In this document: positions 1 through 9,560 of the stretch, piece by piece | Position numbering within the stretch: the stretch's first letter is position 1 | Layout of the letters: every line of letters begins with the position of its first letter | Origin: Lantana camara | Lineage: Eukaryota > Streptophyta > Magnoliopsida > Lamiales > Verbenaceae | Assembly (NCBI GenBank): GCA_037501455.1 | Contig: CM074865.1 | Span: 15,942,501 to 16,006,500, forward strand | Length of the DNA: 64,000 nucleotides | Direction: 5' to 3' | The notes under the pieces: model-generated | Seen by the model: only the letters and a program-made list of their open reading frames with translations | Told to the model about the DNA's origin: nothing | Database searches by the model: none | Program-made: the position numbers and the translations under genes

Positions 1-201
1 GTTTATGCGAGGACTAAAATATCTGGAATTTGTTATTTTCTATTTTGGGGGAATAAACTGTTTCATATTAATCTTGATCGTGCTTCCTTTACAGCTTAAT
101 TTCTGAGTACTTTTATCTTGAAATCACAGTATCGATATTTTCCGACCTGCCTTGTCTAAAGTGCTAATCAATAGGTAACATGTTTCTTTCTCTCTCTCTA
201 G

Positions 202-313
202 AATGTTTATTCTCGAATTGATGATCATATCTTCTTACATTATTGGACTTTATGTTTTACATGATGGCAAAGCAAGGAAGGCAGCTCAAGAATATCAAAC
301 AACTGTCCAATAG
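202..313 (+). CDS. Possible last coding exon of an unidentified host gene
   Basis: A polypyrimidine stretch ending in CTCTCTCTAG at 192-201 looks like a splice acceptor. From 203 the frame is open for 36 codons and ends in TAG at 311-313. The peptide begins with a hydrophobic stretch (about residues 2-19, FILELMIISSYIIGLYVL) followed by a charged tail, HDGKARKAAQEYQ, so it could be the C-terminal membrane segment and tail of a longer protein. The upstream part of the gene would lie outside the window. I do not recognise the family. It could equally be a chance frame. Confidence 0.3.
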
Positions 314-667
314 GTTCCCAACAACAGCCAAAATACAGGGGCTTGAACATTCAACTGCCAATACCTCAGTTATGACAACGATACCAAGAAAGGGAGGCAG
401 GGGCCGATCCTATACAAGCATATGGTGTCCAGTGCTGTTTTAAATTTATATATATATTTTTTTATCAATGTTAACAAATAGTTTGGTTTTTGATGCTAAT
501 GCAAGGTTGTGGTTTTGTTTAGCTTCTGTCAATAGCTACTGAACTTGAATTAAGACTAGTTATGGACCATATGGCACTTGCTTTAGGATCGAATTAAGGC
601 TACTAATTTATGGATCGTAACCGCCAATAAAAGATATACTGTTTTCTAAATATCGTCAATGTGGTTA
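314..667. other. Non-coding flank
   Basis: AT-rich sequence with no supported gene. It is either the 3' UTR and downstream flank of the putative exon at 202-313 or plain intergenic DNA. It ends at the target duplication of the LINE insertion. Confidence 0.4.
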
Positions 668-683
668 CAGTTTTGTGGATTAT
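668..683. repeat. LINE target-site duplication, copy 1
   Basis: CAGTTTTGTGGATTAT is repeated exactly at 2929-2944. The two 16-bp copies bracket the LINE-type element, as expected of target-primed reverse transcription, which leaves longish variable duplications. Confidence 0.9.
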
Positions 684-713
684 TTTATTATTATTATTAT
701 TATTATTATTAAA
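684..713 (-). repeat. (TAA)n tail of the LINE
   Basis: Tandem TTA on the plus strand reads as TAA units at the 3' end of the minus-strand element, the usual 3' end of many plant LINEs. Next to it (about 714-745) GGGCCGAAGCCG and CGAGGCTCGCCC flank a T-rich loop and can form a bulged hairpin, possibly the RT recognition stem-loop. Confidence 0.75.
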
Positions 714-992
714 GGGCCGAAGCCGTTTTTCGAGGCTCGCCCCTCATATTATAGCAATCCGAACCAAAAATGTTTGCAAAGGAGTTTTAAGATCCTAAAT
801 AAACAACACCGCTAAGCCCGAAAACATGTTGGGCTAGTAGCAAAACCAAAGACAACAAGAAAACAAACAAATCCAAATATAATTTGGACTGGAAAACCAA
901 AGCAGCAAGGGCCTAAACGCATAAAACCAAAACCAAGCAACAAGGCCCAAACGTGCAAACAAGACCAAGAAAGACGTGCAAACCGGAGAGGG

Positions 993-2859
993 CTACCAAT
1001 CTCTCGGGTGCCTACCACCAGAACATCCATGATAGTAATCTCCACGTCCGCAATAGTAATCTCCTCTTCCTCTAAAAAGACCCCCTCTAGAGTAACCACC
1101 TCGCGAAGCACTACGTGTCTTGCGAGGTGAAAATTGACTCGTATCCTCATAAGGAGATCCTCTACCCTTTCGAGTTGTAGAAGCATCATCTGAATTCGAA
1201 AAATAATTCTCTTTCTCATCACTATCGTCCTCTTTAGCCTCCTTTAGGGAGTCAGCAACACGATTATCAGGCTCATCTCCAACACCCTTATCCTCAACCA
1301 CCTTACGAGTAGTCTGGGCAATAGCTGCTTTGGCTTTTTGGATCACACTCTCAGAAGAACCCAAATCTATGGGCTTAGCTTGTTCCTTTAACACCTGTTT
1401 ATGTGAGTTTGATTCATCCTCACTTCCAGAAACATAATCACTCCCTTCCTCTTCTTCGTTAGTATCAGTGTCAGGATTATCCTCCAAGTTTACTTTATCT
1501 ACCTCATTGTTCTCACTCTGATCATCATCAGGTCCTGATTCCTCCAAAGTGGTAGCTTTGGAGTCAAAAGGTGCCAAATTTTCTGGTTTCACTTCCAATG
1601 TACTACAAGTCAGCTTATTCTCATCCTCAGGCTCGCTGTCATCATCAATTGGTTCGTGGAGGGTCTTTTCTGCATCTTGTTGAGCTAAAGTGTCTTCCTT
1701 ATCAATCACTTCGGATTTTTCTCCTATTACCTTTATAGTATCAGCTTCTTCTTTAGAAATTTCAACATCCATGACATCAATTTGTTTTCTAAGGTAGGTT
1801 TATTCAAAACATTACCATCCTTGTTGAGAGTAGAGACAAGCCCAAAAGTGAAATTCTTATTGGATTTATCCGAATTCTTCTTATTATTAGACTCAATCCA
1901 AACTTCCTTCTGTCGGGACTCACGTTTCTTGTTTATATTTTCTCTCATATCTTTAGAACCAACGGGTCCCTCACCCTCCAAATTACCACCACCATCAACA
2001 CATCTATCCACATCACGAGGCTTACGAACCTCATCATCCTCACCTTTTTTGCCTTTACAATTGCTACTATCATGCCCTAGACGATTGCAAAGGTTGCAAA
2101 GTTTTGGTGTTTTCCCTTACCTTATCTCTTGAAGAAAGGTCCAATCTCCATATCTAACCCATATAACTTTCTTGAAGTATTTAGAGATATCAAGCTCAAC
2201 ACAAACCCTAGGTTCGTAAGTATTGTCAAGTTTGGCAGTCAATTCATCAACCCTAATCGGATTGCCAATGAGCGAAGCCACATTCCATAAACCCTCTTTA
2301 TGAATTAATTGCGATGGCAGCCTAGGGAACGAAACCCAAACATGTACGACAGGTGAATCCACGTTTGGGTTAAAATCAGGTGACCACTTTAAAACTCTCA
2401 TCGAAAAATCACGAAAATACCAAATTTCTTTCATGAACAATCTCGCATAATCATCTGAATTATCACAGCTAATCAAGACATGTGTTTCATTAAGCAAACT
2501 TTCGCACGTTTCCTTTGAAGTCAATCTTGGAGAAATAAAATCTCAATTGAGCCAGAGTTGGATACCCATGAGAGAACTTACCGATCAAAGCGACCTTGAA
2601 TCGTGCGTTGAGAACCTCGCACTCCTCTGGCGAAAAAACGACAGCAGGTAGTCCCTTGAACTCCGTTATATTTCCTAGAGTTGAAAGTTGATAGGTCAAA
2701 GTTCTTGATTCATACCTTCTCGTCGGGGAGGAGAAACGAATACTTGAATTTCGTACCCCCCAAAGCCGTGGCATAGGAGGGTTTAGAAGGAAGTACGGTG
2801 GTAGCGTATGATGGTTGCGCATGTGGAGCGGCGGCGTTGAGTTCGCCGCCGTCCGCCAT
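993..2859 (-). pseudogene. LINE ORF1-like protein: DUF4283, CCHC zinc knuckle, RGG tail (broken)
   Basis: The family is a gag-like, nucleic-acid-binding LINE ORF1 protein. The start is ATG at 2857-2859 (MADGGELNAAA). The DUF4283 part spans about 2117-2750 and includes IGKFSHGYPT, WYFRDFSMRVLKWSPD, VWVSFPRLPSQ and LDNTYEPRVCVELD. A CX2CX4HX4C knuckle, CNLCNRLGHDSSNC, follows at about 2050-2095. Next come a long acidic Glu/Asp/Ser-rich region (1230-1772) and an arginine-glycine tail (RGGYSRGGLFRGRGDYY), ending at 993. The frame is interrupted near 2700, near 2500 and near 1760, with a stop just before the zinc knuckle, so no full protein can be made. Codon use and length fit plant LINE ORF1; no ORF2 follows. 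Confidence 0.8.
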
Positions 2860-2928
2860 GATAACGTCGTGAAAAGGCGATGAAGAGGACGACGCAATGA
2901 AGAAATCGCCCAAACCCTAGTCAGAGCT

Positions 2929-2944
2929 CAGTTTTGTGGATTAT
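2929..2944. repeat. LINE target-site duplication, copy 2
   Basis: Exact copy of the 16 bases at 668-683; marks the 5' end of the minus-strand LINE. Confidence 0.9.
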
Positions 2945-3094
2945 AATGCAATGCAAAATATCATCTCCATAGCTCATGCATCTCAATATTGGTTTATATG
3001 GTGCAAGAAGGTCATATTTATAGGTTGGTGGATAGAAACGGTAATATAGATCAAGAAAAGAGTTGTTCTATCGCATATATTCTATTAAAAATGT

Positions 3095-3360
3095 ATGTTG
3101 TAAGTTTTGGTAAAAATATTACAGATAATCCCCTTTTCAATGTAGTTAATTACATTTAACTCCTAAGGGTATTTTGGGAATAAAAAAGTTGACTATAGTC
3201 AATGAAGGTATTTTCGGCATTTCACAAATTCTTTTTGCTGATGTCATCACTTTTTTATCGAACCCTAAAAATTTGGGGCTAAGTGTAATTAAAATTTTTC
3301 AAAGGGGTGGTATCTGTAATATGTCTAAAAATTGGTTTACCAACTGTAATTATACTATCT
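3095..3360. mobile_element. Candidate TIR MITE
   Basis: The left side (from about 3118) reads ATTACAGATAATCCCC then TTTTCAATGTAGTTAATTAC. The reverse complement of the right side (ending about 3320) reads ATTACAGATACCACCCCT then a matching TTAATTACACTTAG. Similarity continues outward for about 25 bp on both sides. It has no coding capacity. I could not find a clean target duplication, so the borders are approximate. Confidence 0.45.
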
Positions 3361-3399
3361 AATTTGAGGGTCAAGTGTAATTAACCCTAATTTTGTATT

Positions 3400-3879
3400 C
3401 CGAAGTTTAAGTTATTATGCTGTTCAATGTTTATTTTACCAAAAATAAAATGAAAAATTAATTATGCTATATTGCGGAGTTTAATAATTACTTAATAATA
3501 TTAATATTTTTTATTTTAAGATAAATAAAGTAAATAAGAAACTTATTTTCTTACATTTTGAGAGGTATAGATATATAATTTAATGGCTTCACTATGGGTT
3601 TAAGCATCACAGTTAAGTGAGCAACAACAAAATAGGTAACAAAGATTATATCTTTATTAAATATAATTATTAACAAACTTTTAAATAGCAAGCCAACAAA
3701 AATTTGAGAATATCAATACAGCAAAAGTTGAAAACAAATTTTATAATTTTTATATTAGGGTTAATTCTAAATACCCATTGTTTTTTTAGATTTAATAGCT
3801 TTGTCTCATAACCTTCTAATGCTTGTGAGTACCCACTTAACTTTGAAAAATGTAATTTTTACTGATTTCTGGTGGAAAT
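3400..3879. other. AT-rich DNA left of the gypsy element
   Basis: No gene seen. The part from about 3760 to 3879, which includes TAACTTTGAAAAATGTAAT, resembles in inverted form the DNA just right of the gypsy element (about 37730-37830). An old fold-back element may therefore have been the gypsy insertion site. Confidence 0.35.
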
Positions 3880-3982
3880 TATAATATCCCCAAATTCTAA
3901 AATATAAAATACGATATTTTGATAAATATTAGGTATTTAAATTGACTATCTCAAACCAGGTAAATTGGTTACGCAAGTTAAG

Positions 3983-3984
<2 letters not shown>

Positions 3985-4020
<36 letters not shown>
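3985..4020. repeat. (TTA)n microsatellite in the LTR
   Basis: About 12 tandem TTA/ATT units, followed by an A run. The 3' LTR has a shorter tract at about 7707-7729, so the array has changed length since insertion. The junction TTTAAAAAA beside it became the MULE target site in the 3' LTR. Confidence 0.85.
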
Positions 4021-4566
4021 TAAAAAAAAAAAGGGAGAATCAGTTAAGGAGATTATCCCGTAAATTAATGCGAGAAGTACACTATTTTCTTACTTAAATA
4101 TATATCATTAATATTTGGCTAATGATTAGACTAGGGCCAGCAAAACTATTTACGTGGGTAGGATATGTGGCCTGATTTTAGTAAGTTAGAATAGTGACTC
4201 ATGCTTTTCGTTAGTGCTTGAACACTTCCCTAAATCTCAAGATATATATGTATACTTCATCTGCGTAAATACATAAATAGAGAAATCTACCCCTATAATT
4301 ATATACAACTTACATATATTACAGCTAAAAAGTATATATATGAATATATATAGCCGAAGCCTTTCCCTGACAAATCTTCCTTCCACTTAGTTATAAGATG
4401 TAAAAATTATATATATCGTACCAATTGCATCGCCAAGACGAATGTAGCTGGGCTCTCGAATTTTAGTTTCGATTGTCGTAGCAAAAGATAGAAATTTCAA
4501 AAGAGACTCAAACGGTTTTAGACGTGTTTTCCGAAAAGAGCGGTGATCAAAAGTTTGGTGAGAAGC

Positions 4567-5994
4567 TGTTAGTATGTTAACTATGCCCATTTATTACAGT
4601 TTATTCCCCTCCATTTACTTTGATTTGAGCTTAATTCTGCCTAATTTGAGTTTAATTTGTCTAATGAAGCAGATGGTTAAGGATTAAAAGAAATCAAGAC
4701 AAAAAGAATGAGAAGTGCTGAAATCGACAAGAGCCATGACTGTAAGACATGACCATGGCTAAAGATCATCTGAAGTGAACAGATTATCAGCAGCCAGCTG
4801 TGTCACCTGCTCGTTATTGACTTGCTGACAGCTCCTTTTTAGAGTGCTTCACCATGAAGACTCCTCATTTTAACCACCCACCTTTGTCATAATGTATTAA
4901 ATTAATATATTCCTTGGGATGGTGAATGAATTTTGGGGAAATCAATTATTAAAGAGAGGAGAGCAGCAGTCATTAATATTCAGCAACCACACACAAGAAG
5001 AAAAACAGGGGATACGCTTGGGGCAGCAGAATTCCTTCCTCTTTTGGGCGATTTTGAGCAGAACTTGAAGAGAAAGAGGAAGAGAAGACTTCTACAACTG
5101 ATTTCCACCTTTCTCTCTTCATCTTTGATGAAGAGATTTGTAAGAATGTTTTGTAACTAAACTCCTTAAGTTCTAGACAAGGGTTTTTGAGATTTATGCT
5201 ATGATTTGTGAGATTTAATTGTGTTTCTAGCTTTTAATCCATGATATCTTGTATGCTTCTGATTTTCTTGATTATTGCATGTTCATTGATGGTAGATTTG
5301 GGGAGATTTATCGTTGATTGAATTCTGCATAAAAACCTCATGCTGAAACTGATCCGCAATTGTCAGTCTAAGCCATGACCATGGGTTACCATCACTAGAG
5401 TGTATTTTTATATGCTTGAGTTGTGTTGGGAAGCATGTAAACTAGTTTAAACATTCCAAGCTTCTTGAGTTTGTTGGCCAGGATTGGTATCCATTTTGTG
5501 CTTTAATGCTGCCATTAAATTAAATCTTGAGATCGTATCTACGAGATTGTTTATTGGTTAGGGAGTTGGTTAAAGATCGTATCTTAATCACCGAATAAGT
5601 TAGAAAGGACGAGGTTACCAGAGCTTGTTGGTGCTATAGTCAACCTATCATAGGATTAAGAGTTTATCTTTGCATTAATGATCGAATCAAAAGCATGAAT
5701 CGAGAAAATCCCTTGGCTGGAGTTCTATTTCCCAAATCACTTTAAATTTATGTTTTGTTGTTAATTTATTTAATTTTGGCTTGTTATTTAACTTTCTGCA
5801 CTTTAGTTAATTCCGTCAAGCCCCATCTCCCCCCCCCCCCCCCCTCCCTCTTTTCCTTTTGTTATTTGTTTGCTTAGCTATCAGAGATTAATAGAATCGC
5901 CCAATCCTTGTGGATCGACCCTTTACCGCAATACACAATTTATTGTGTTTGGTTGTTTAGGAATATTATTTGGTGGATTCGGCAGCCATCAAAC
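4567..5994 (+). mobile_element. LTR-like insertion (candidate solo LTR) in the gypsy 5' LTR
   Basis: Comparison with the uninterrupted 3' LTR (GAGAAGCCAGTCG at about 36591) shows that 4567-5994 is inserted DNA. It begins TGTTAGTATG and ends near GGCAGCCATCA, giving TG...CA ends. Near 5900-5925 it has CAATCCTTGTGGATCGACC, resembling the 3' part of Tat/Athila-type LTRs. It includes a C16 homopolymer at about 5829-5844. No coding region is convincing. The flanks GAAGC and CAAAC are only a weak target-duplication match, so solo-LTR status is an inference. Confidence 0.55.
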
Positions 5995-6723
5995 CAGTCG
6001 ATTATTCAATAGCTAAAAGTGGAGATAAGGTGAGGGTTCTTGTTCTTTTCTAGGGAGCAAAGATTTGGTATCCTTGTATATTCTTTCATTGCTTATCAAT
6101 TCCTTGACATATTCATTTGAAATGTGATCTGTTTGGTTACCTGTTGAGAATTATGTTGGCCTTTTGATTCAAAAACCTAATCCTGAAGGAGAATATGTGA
6201 TACGTATGGCGACTATGAGAAGCTCCTATAGCTCTTTTTGATTCCATTGCAGTGCCCATGGAAAGGCCACGCAGAAGCCAGCAGGTCGATATATGTATGT
6301 GATATGTGCTCAGGTCGCGACCGGGGAAAAAGGCGATATAATGGGGTCCTTGTTCATTGATTATATGTGAAAATCTTAATATCGGTTATACTTGATACAT
6401 TTTCTAACATTTCTTGATATCCTATTTAAAACTCTATTCTTCCTTTACCTCGCTGTGTCACTTGAACTCACCCTCGTTATTTTTCTTTGCTCTTCAGTGA
6501 AAAAGGAAAATTCTGGATGATCACGTGGACGAGTAAAGGGAAAGAAACATGTTTATATGTACATTTTTGTAAAATATAGTTTTGTGTAAATAAAAATAAA
6601 ACAAGTGGTGTTAAATAATAATATATGGTATCCGACGTTATATTTTGAAAAATACTCTTTGTTAAATTGTTTTGATTAACACCCGGGCGTCAAAATTGTG
6701 TTTTGGGGTCGAGGCGTTACAGG

Positions 6724-6735
6724 TGGTATCAGAGC
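6724..6735 (+). other. Primer-binding site (initiator Met tRNA) of the gypsy element
   Basis: TGGTATCAGAGC lies two bases after the LTR end and is complementary to the 3' end of plant initiator tRNA-Met, the usual primer of chromoviruses and Ty1/copia elements. Confidence 0.92.
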
Positions 6736-6859
6736 TTAGGTTAGATACCTAAGCATGTTGGGGAACGGGCTTAACACCTTACTTGTGTATTTATAATTAT
6801 TTTATCAGCACTAACTGTATTATTATCGGTTTGTATGTTTTTCTTTTGTTATAACTAGG

Positions 6860-7054
6860 ATGTCAGGTGATAAAGGAAAACAACCTACAACCATTAGCGT
6901 GTCTAGTTCAGAATCAGACTCGGAGGATAAAGTTAGCAGTATGGAGAAAACCATCCATGATATGGACATAGAGATCAGGGATCTAGAAAGAGCCCTCACC
7001 GAAAGGGACATAGAAAATGCAAGTTTGAAACAACTATTGAAAATATCAAGTTGA
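6860..7054 (+). pseudogene. Gypsy gag N-terminal fragment
   Basis: A 64-codon frame starts at the first ATG after the PBS (MSGDKGKQPTTISVSSSES). It is Ser/Glu-rich with a coiled-coil-like stretch (about residues 28-60: MEKTIHDMDIEIRDLERALT). The position fits a gag start. The rest of gag, protease, RT and RNase H are missing. The sequence runs straight into integrase C-terminal DNA at about 7030, so the last codons of this frame are already out-of-frame integrase sequence. Confidence 0.6.
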
Positions 7055-7595
7055 TAAAACAACGAATGAAGGTTGCAGAAGATCGGCAAAAGAGCTATGT
7101 TGACAAATGAAGAAAGGACTTGGAATTCGAAGTTGGAGAGAAAGTTTTCTTGAAAATATCACCAAGAAAAGGGTTTTGCTAGAATCAGAAAGGGAGGAAA
7201 ATTAAATCCTAGATATATGGGACCATTTGAGATAATAGAACGAATTGGCCCTGTGGCATATAGGCTGCAACTACCAGCAAATCTGAATGAAATTCACAAC
7301 ATCTTTCACGTCTCCCAACTTCGAAAATACTACCCTGATGAGTCTAATGTCATAGAATTCGATGAAATTCCTCTTGAAAACAATCTCACCTATGAGGAAC
7401 GACCTGTTCGAATTTTGGATCACAAACTTTAAGTACTTCGAAATAAGAAGATTCCTCAAGTGAAAGTAATATGGTGAAATCACGAGGTCGAAGAGGCCAC
7501 TTGGGAACGAGAAGACATCATGCGGAAGCAATATCCCGAACTCTTTCGTAACTCAGGTAAGAATCTGGGGCCAGATACTTTAAAGGAGGGGAGAG
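7031..7595 (+). pseudogene. Integrase C-terminus with chromodomain-like tail (gypsy)
   Basis: Fragments in order are KVAEDRQKSYVDK, DLEFEVGEKVFLKISPRKGF, GPFEIIERIGPVAYRLQLP, HNIFHVSQLRKYYPDE, LTYEERPVRILDHK, then VLRNKKIPQVKVIW and NHEVEEATWEREDIM, ending about 35 bp before the 3' LTR. This is the integrase C-terminal (GPY/F) region and chromodomain-like tail of the chromovirus lineage. Stops occur at about 7108, 7180, 7203, 7430 and 7474, and there is a frameshift before GPFEI. The catalytic core is absent. Confidence 0.85.
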
Positions 7596-7735
7596 TGTAA
7601 TATCCTGAAATTCTAAAACATAAAATACGATATTTTGAATTTTGATAAATGTTAGGTATTTAGATTGACTATCTGAAACCAGGTAAATTGGTTACGCAAA
7701 TTAAATTGTTATTATTATTATTATTATTTAAAAAA
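7596..7735 (+). repeat. 3' LTR of the gypsy element, first part
   Basis: Starts TGTAATATCC directly after the purine tract and matches 3880-4020. It is cut at TTTAAAAAA (7727-7735), the left copy of the MULE target duplication. The LTR resumes at 36065. Confidence 0.92.
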
Positions 7736-7929
7736 GGGAAAATTGTCCAATTCATCCGGTCGAATAGTCCCATCTGAAATCCTTGGACACCATTTGGGGA
7801 ATTTGTAAATGTGAGGCTGGGATTTTGGAATTCATGAAATTAGAGGGCAATCACCCACCGGAATTCCTTGCTGGCCGTCTAAGTAGTCCACGTGGACTCC
7901 GGATGTGCACGTTGGTAGGACACGTAGGA
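7736..7929 (+). repeat. MULE left terminal inverted repeat
   Basis: Begins GGGAAAATTGTCCAATTC. It aligns to the reverse complement of 35862-36055 with four substitutions and no gaps. Terminal repeats of MULEs usually carry transposase-binding sites and promoters; the GRF gene starts about 200 bp inside. Confidence 0.95.
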
Positions 7930-8126
7930 CTACACGTAAGCAAAGTTGGACAAGTGGAGAATTTTTTTTTTTTATAATTTTGTTAAGCATATCACGTGCT
8001 GGTCCTGTGCCCTCGTAGTTGTAGCTGGAAATAGAGGAAAAATTCCCCCCAAAAATCCTTTGTGAAATAAGATGGGCAAAATTAGGGTTCTTATATTGCA
8101 TTCGCGGCGCACAAGCTTGAAGCAAA

Positions 8127-8565
8127 ATGTCTGAAATGGAAAACGAGGAAAATTGCTTCTGTGGAAAACGTTCTGTAACTCGAACTTCATGGACGAACGA
8201 GAACCCAGGTCGACGTTTCAATACATGTGCTCGTTCGCGGGTTAGACTTACATTTTCTTGACCTTTTTTGTATGACTTATTTTTTTGTTCCTTATTTATA
8301 ATTCCTGAATTGATTTTCTTTGTTGATAATGTAGAGGGGAGGTTGTCATTTTTTCACATGGGTTGATCCTCCGTTGTGTGACCGCGCAAGACAAATCATT
8401 CCTGGCCTATTGCGAAACATACGCGGTTTGGAAGAGCAAATGGTTGCTTTGAGAACTCGTCAGCAGAAGTTGTTCAAATGGTTGATTTTGGCTTGGGTCT
8501 TAAATATATTTTTTCTTTTCTTCAACATTTCTACTGGTCCGGATTGGACGAATAAGGGTGCTTGA
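8127..8565 (+). CDS. GRF zinc-finger protein with C-terminal membrane segment
   Basis: Two exons, 8127-8240 and 8335-8565, give 114 residues. The intron starts GTTAGA and ends TGATAATGTAG; the join keeps the frame. The GRF zinc-finger pattern is complete: CFCGKR (Cys10, Cys12), TSWTNENPGRRFNTC (Cys34), then across the intron CHFFTWVDPP (Cys42). A possible coiled coil (residues 62-86, GLLRNIRGLEEQMVALRTRQ) precedes one hydrophobic segment (about 85-103, FKWLILAWVLNIFFLFFNI). GRF fingers bind nucleic acid; the membrane tail is seen in many small plant GRF proteins. The gene lies in the MULE next to the left TIR, opposite in strand to the transposase, as mudrB lies relative to mudrA. No defect is visible. 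Its function is unknown; a role in transposition is inference. Confidence 0.8.
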
Positions 8566-9560
8566 AATGTTGCTGAACAATGTTGAATGTTGTAGTATTT
8601 AAGTCCTAGTATTTATGTGTAGTATGTTTCAGTCCTTGTCACTATGTTCTCTGTTCATTAAGCTTGGAAACGAAAGGGGATGCTTTTTGTATGAACAAGG
8701 ATCTTTTTGTAAGAGATGTATGTATTATGGAATGTGAAAGAAGTTGCTTTATGTTGTTCTAACAATACTTTGTTCTGTTGGTGTTCATATGTGTAATTAA
8801 GTAGGCGAACTTTGTATTTTTTATTAAAATCTAAAGAATATCTTGTTCTTTTGATGTTAATATCTGTAACAAAATAGGTGAACTTTGGATTGTTGGAAAA
8901 AACTTGAAACTGATGTTTCCCATTCTTAGTAAAAATCTTAACATGTTGTTTCTTTCATATCTAAAGGGGAGGTTTGTGTAATATGTAAAATTCTTATGGG
9001 AAGGTTGCTGTAATTTGGGACCCTTTTCATTGAACTTTGCTGTAATGAAATTCAATACCATATAATTGACAAACAATGAGAGCAACAATTATTAGGAATT
9101 ATTAGCAACAATGACAGACAACAATTATATATGTGAGTTGGGTTTATGGACCAAATACCATTTTCATCATCCAACATGTTCCTAAAACAAAAAAACCATA
9201 CACAATTCTTGTTATACACTTTCATAATTCGCAGAGCCAGGGCTGCCAATACATATCCCAATTCCAGATCCAATTTAAGAACATCAGCCACAATTTATAT
9301 AGCAGTTTATATAAGCCAAAAACACAAAAAGCGCTTTTCGTACGTTGATGCCTCACATGTGCAACAACTAAATACCAATAAACTAACAACTAAGATGTTA
9401 ATGTTTTGCATAGCAGATGCATAGGGAATAAACAAAAGTTACAAGTTCTGGCCATGCATCCCATATGCATAACATCACCAAAAAAAGTCCTAACAATTTA
9501 TCAAAAGCAACCGTTAAAGTTTTGTCAAAACCACTTCACCAATACAACCTTCATTAACAC
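8566..9560. other. MULE inter-gene region
   Basis: The space between the ends of the converging GRF and transposase genes. AT-rich, with no supported coding sequence or RNA gene. It should hold the 3' UTRs and poly(A) signals of both genes. Confidence 0.5.

Larger units (their letters stand above)
684..2928 (-). mobile_element. Non-LTR (LINE-type) retroelement carrying only ORF1
   Basis: The element lies on the minus strand. Its 5' end is at 2928, next to the target duplication, and its 3' end is a (TAA)n tail at about 684-713. Reading 5' to 3' it holds a short leader, an ORF1-like frame (DUF4283, zinc knuckle, acidic region, RGG tail) ending at 993, and a 3' UTR of about 280 bp. No endonuclease or reverse transcriptase sequence is present, although both ends are kept, so this is not a usual 5'-truncated copy. 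It may be an internally deleted, non-autonomous LINE mobilised in trans. Several frameshifts show it is old. Confidence 0.85.
3880..6721 (+). repeat. 5' LTR of the gypsy element (interrupted)
   Basis: Starts TATAATATCC (decayed TGTAATATCC) and ends GGCGTTACA just before the PBS. It matches the 3' LTR (7596-7735 and 36065-37326) along its length, including the (TTA)n tract near 3985-4020, the poly-A/GGGAGAATCAG segment near 4020, and the 5995-6721 block. A foreign 1428-bp piece splits it at 4566/5995. Confidence 0.9.

Noticed and set aside
4933..5160. Basic 75-codon frame
   Set aside because: It lies within the LTR-like insertion and has no recognisable domain.
7832..8221. Minus-strand frame of 129 codons over the MULE left TIR
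   Set aside because: It overlaps the TIR and is antisense to GRF exon 1, which has the recognisable motif and splice sites.
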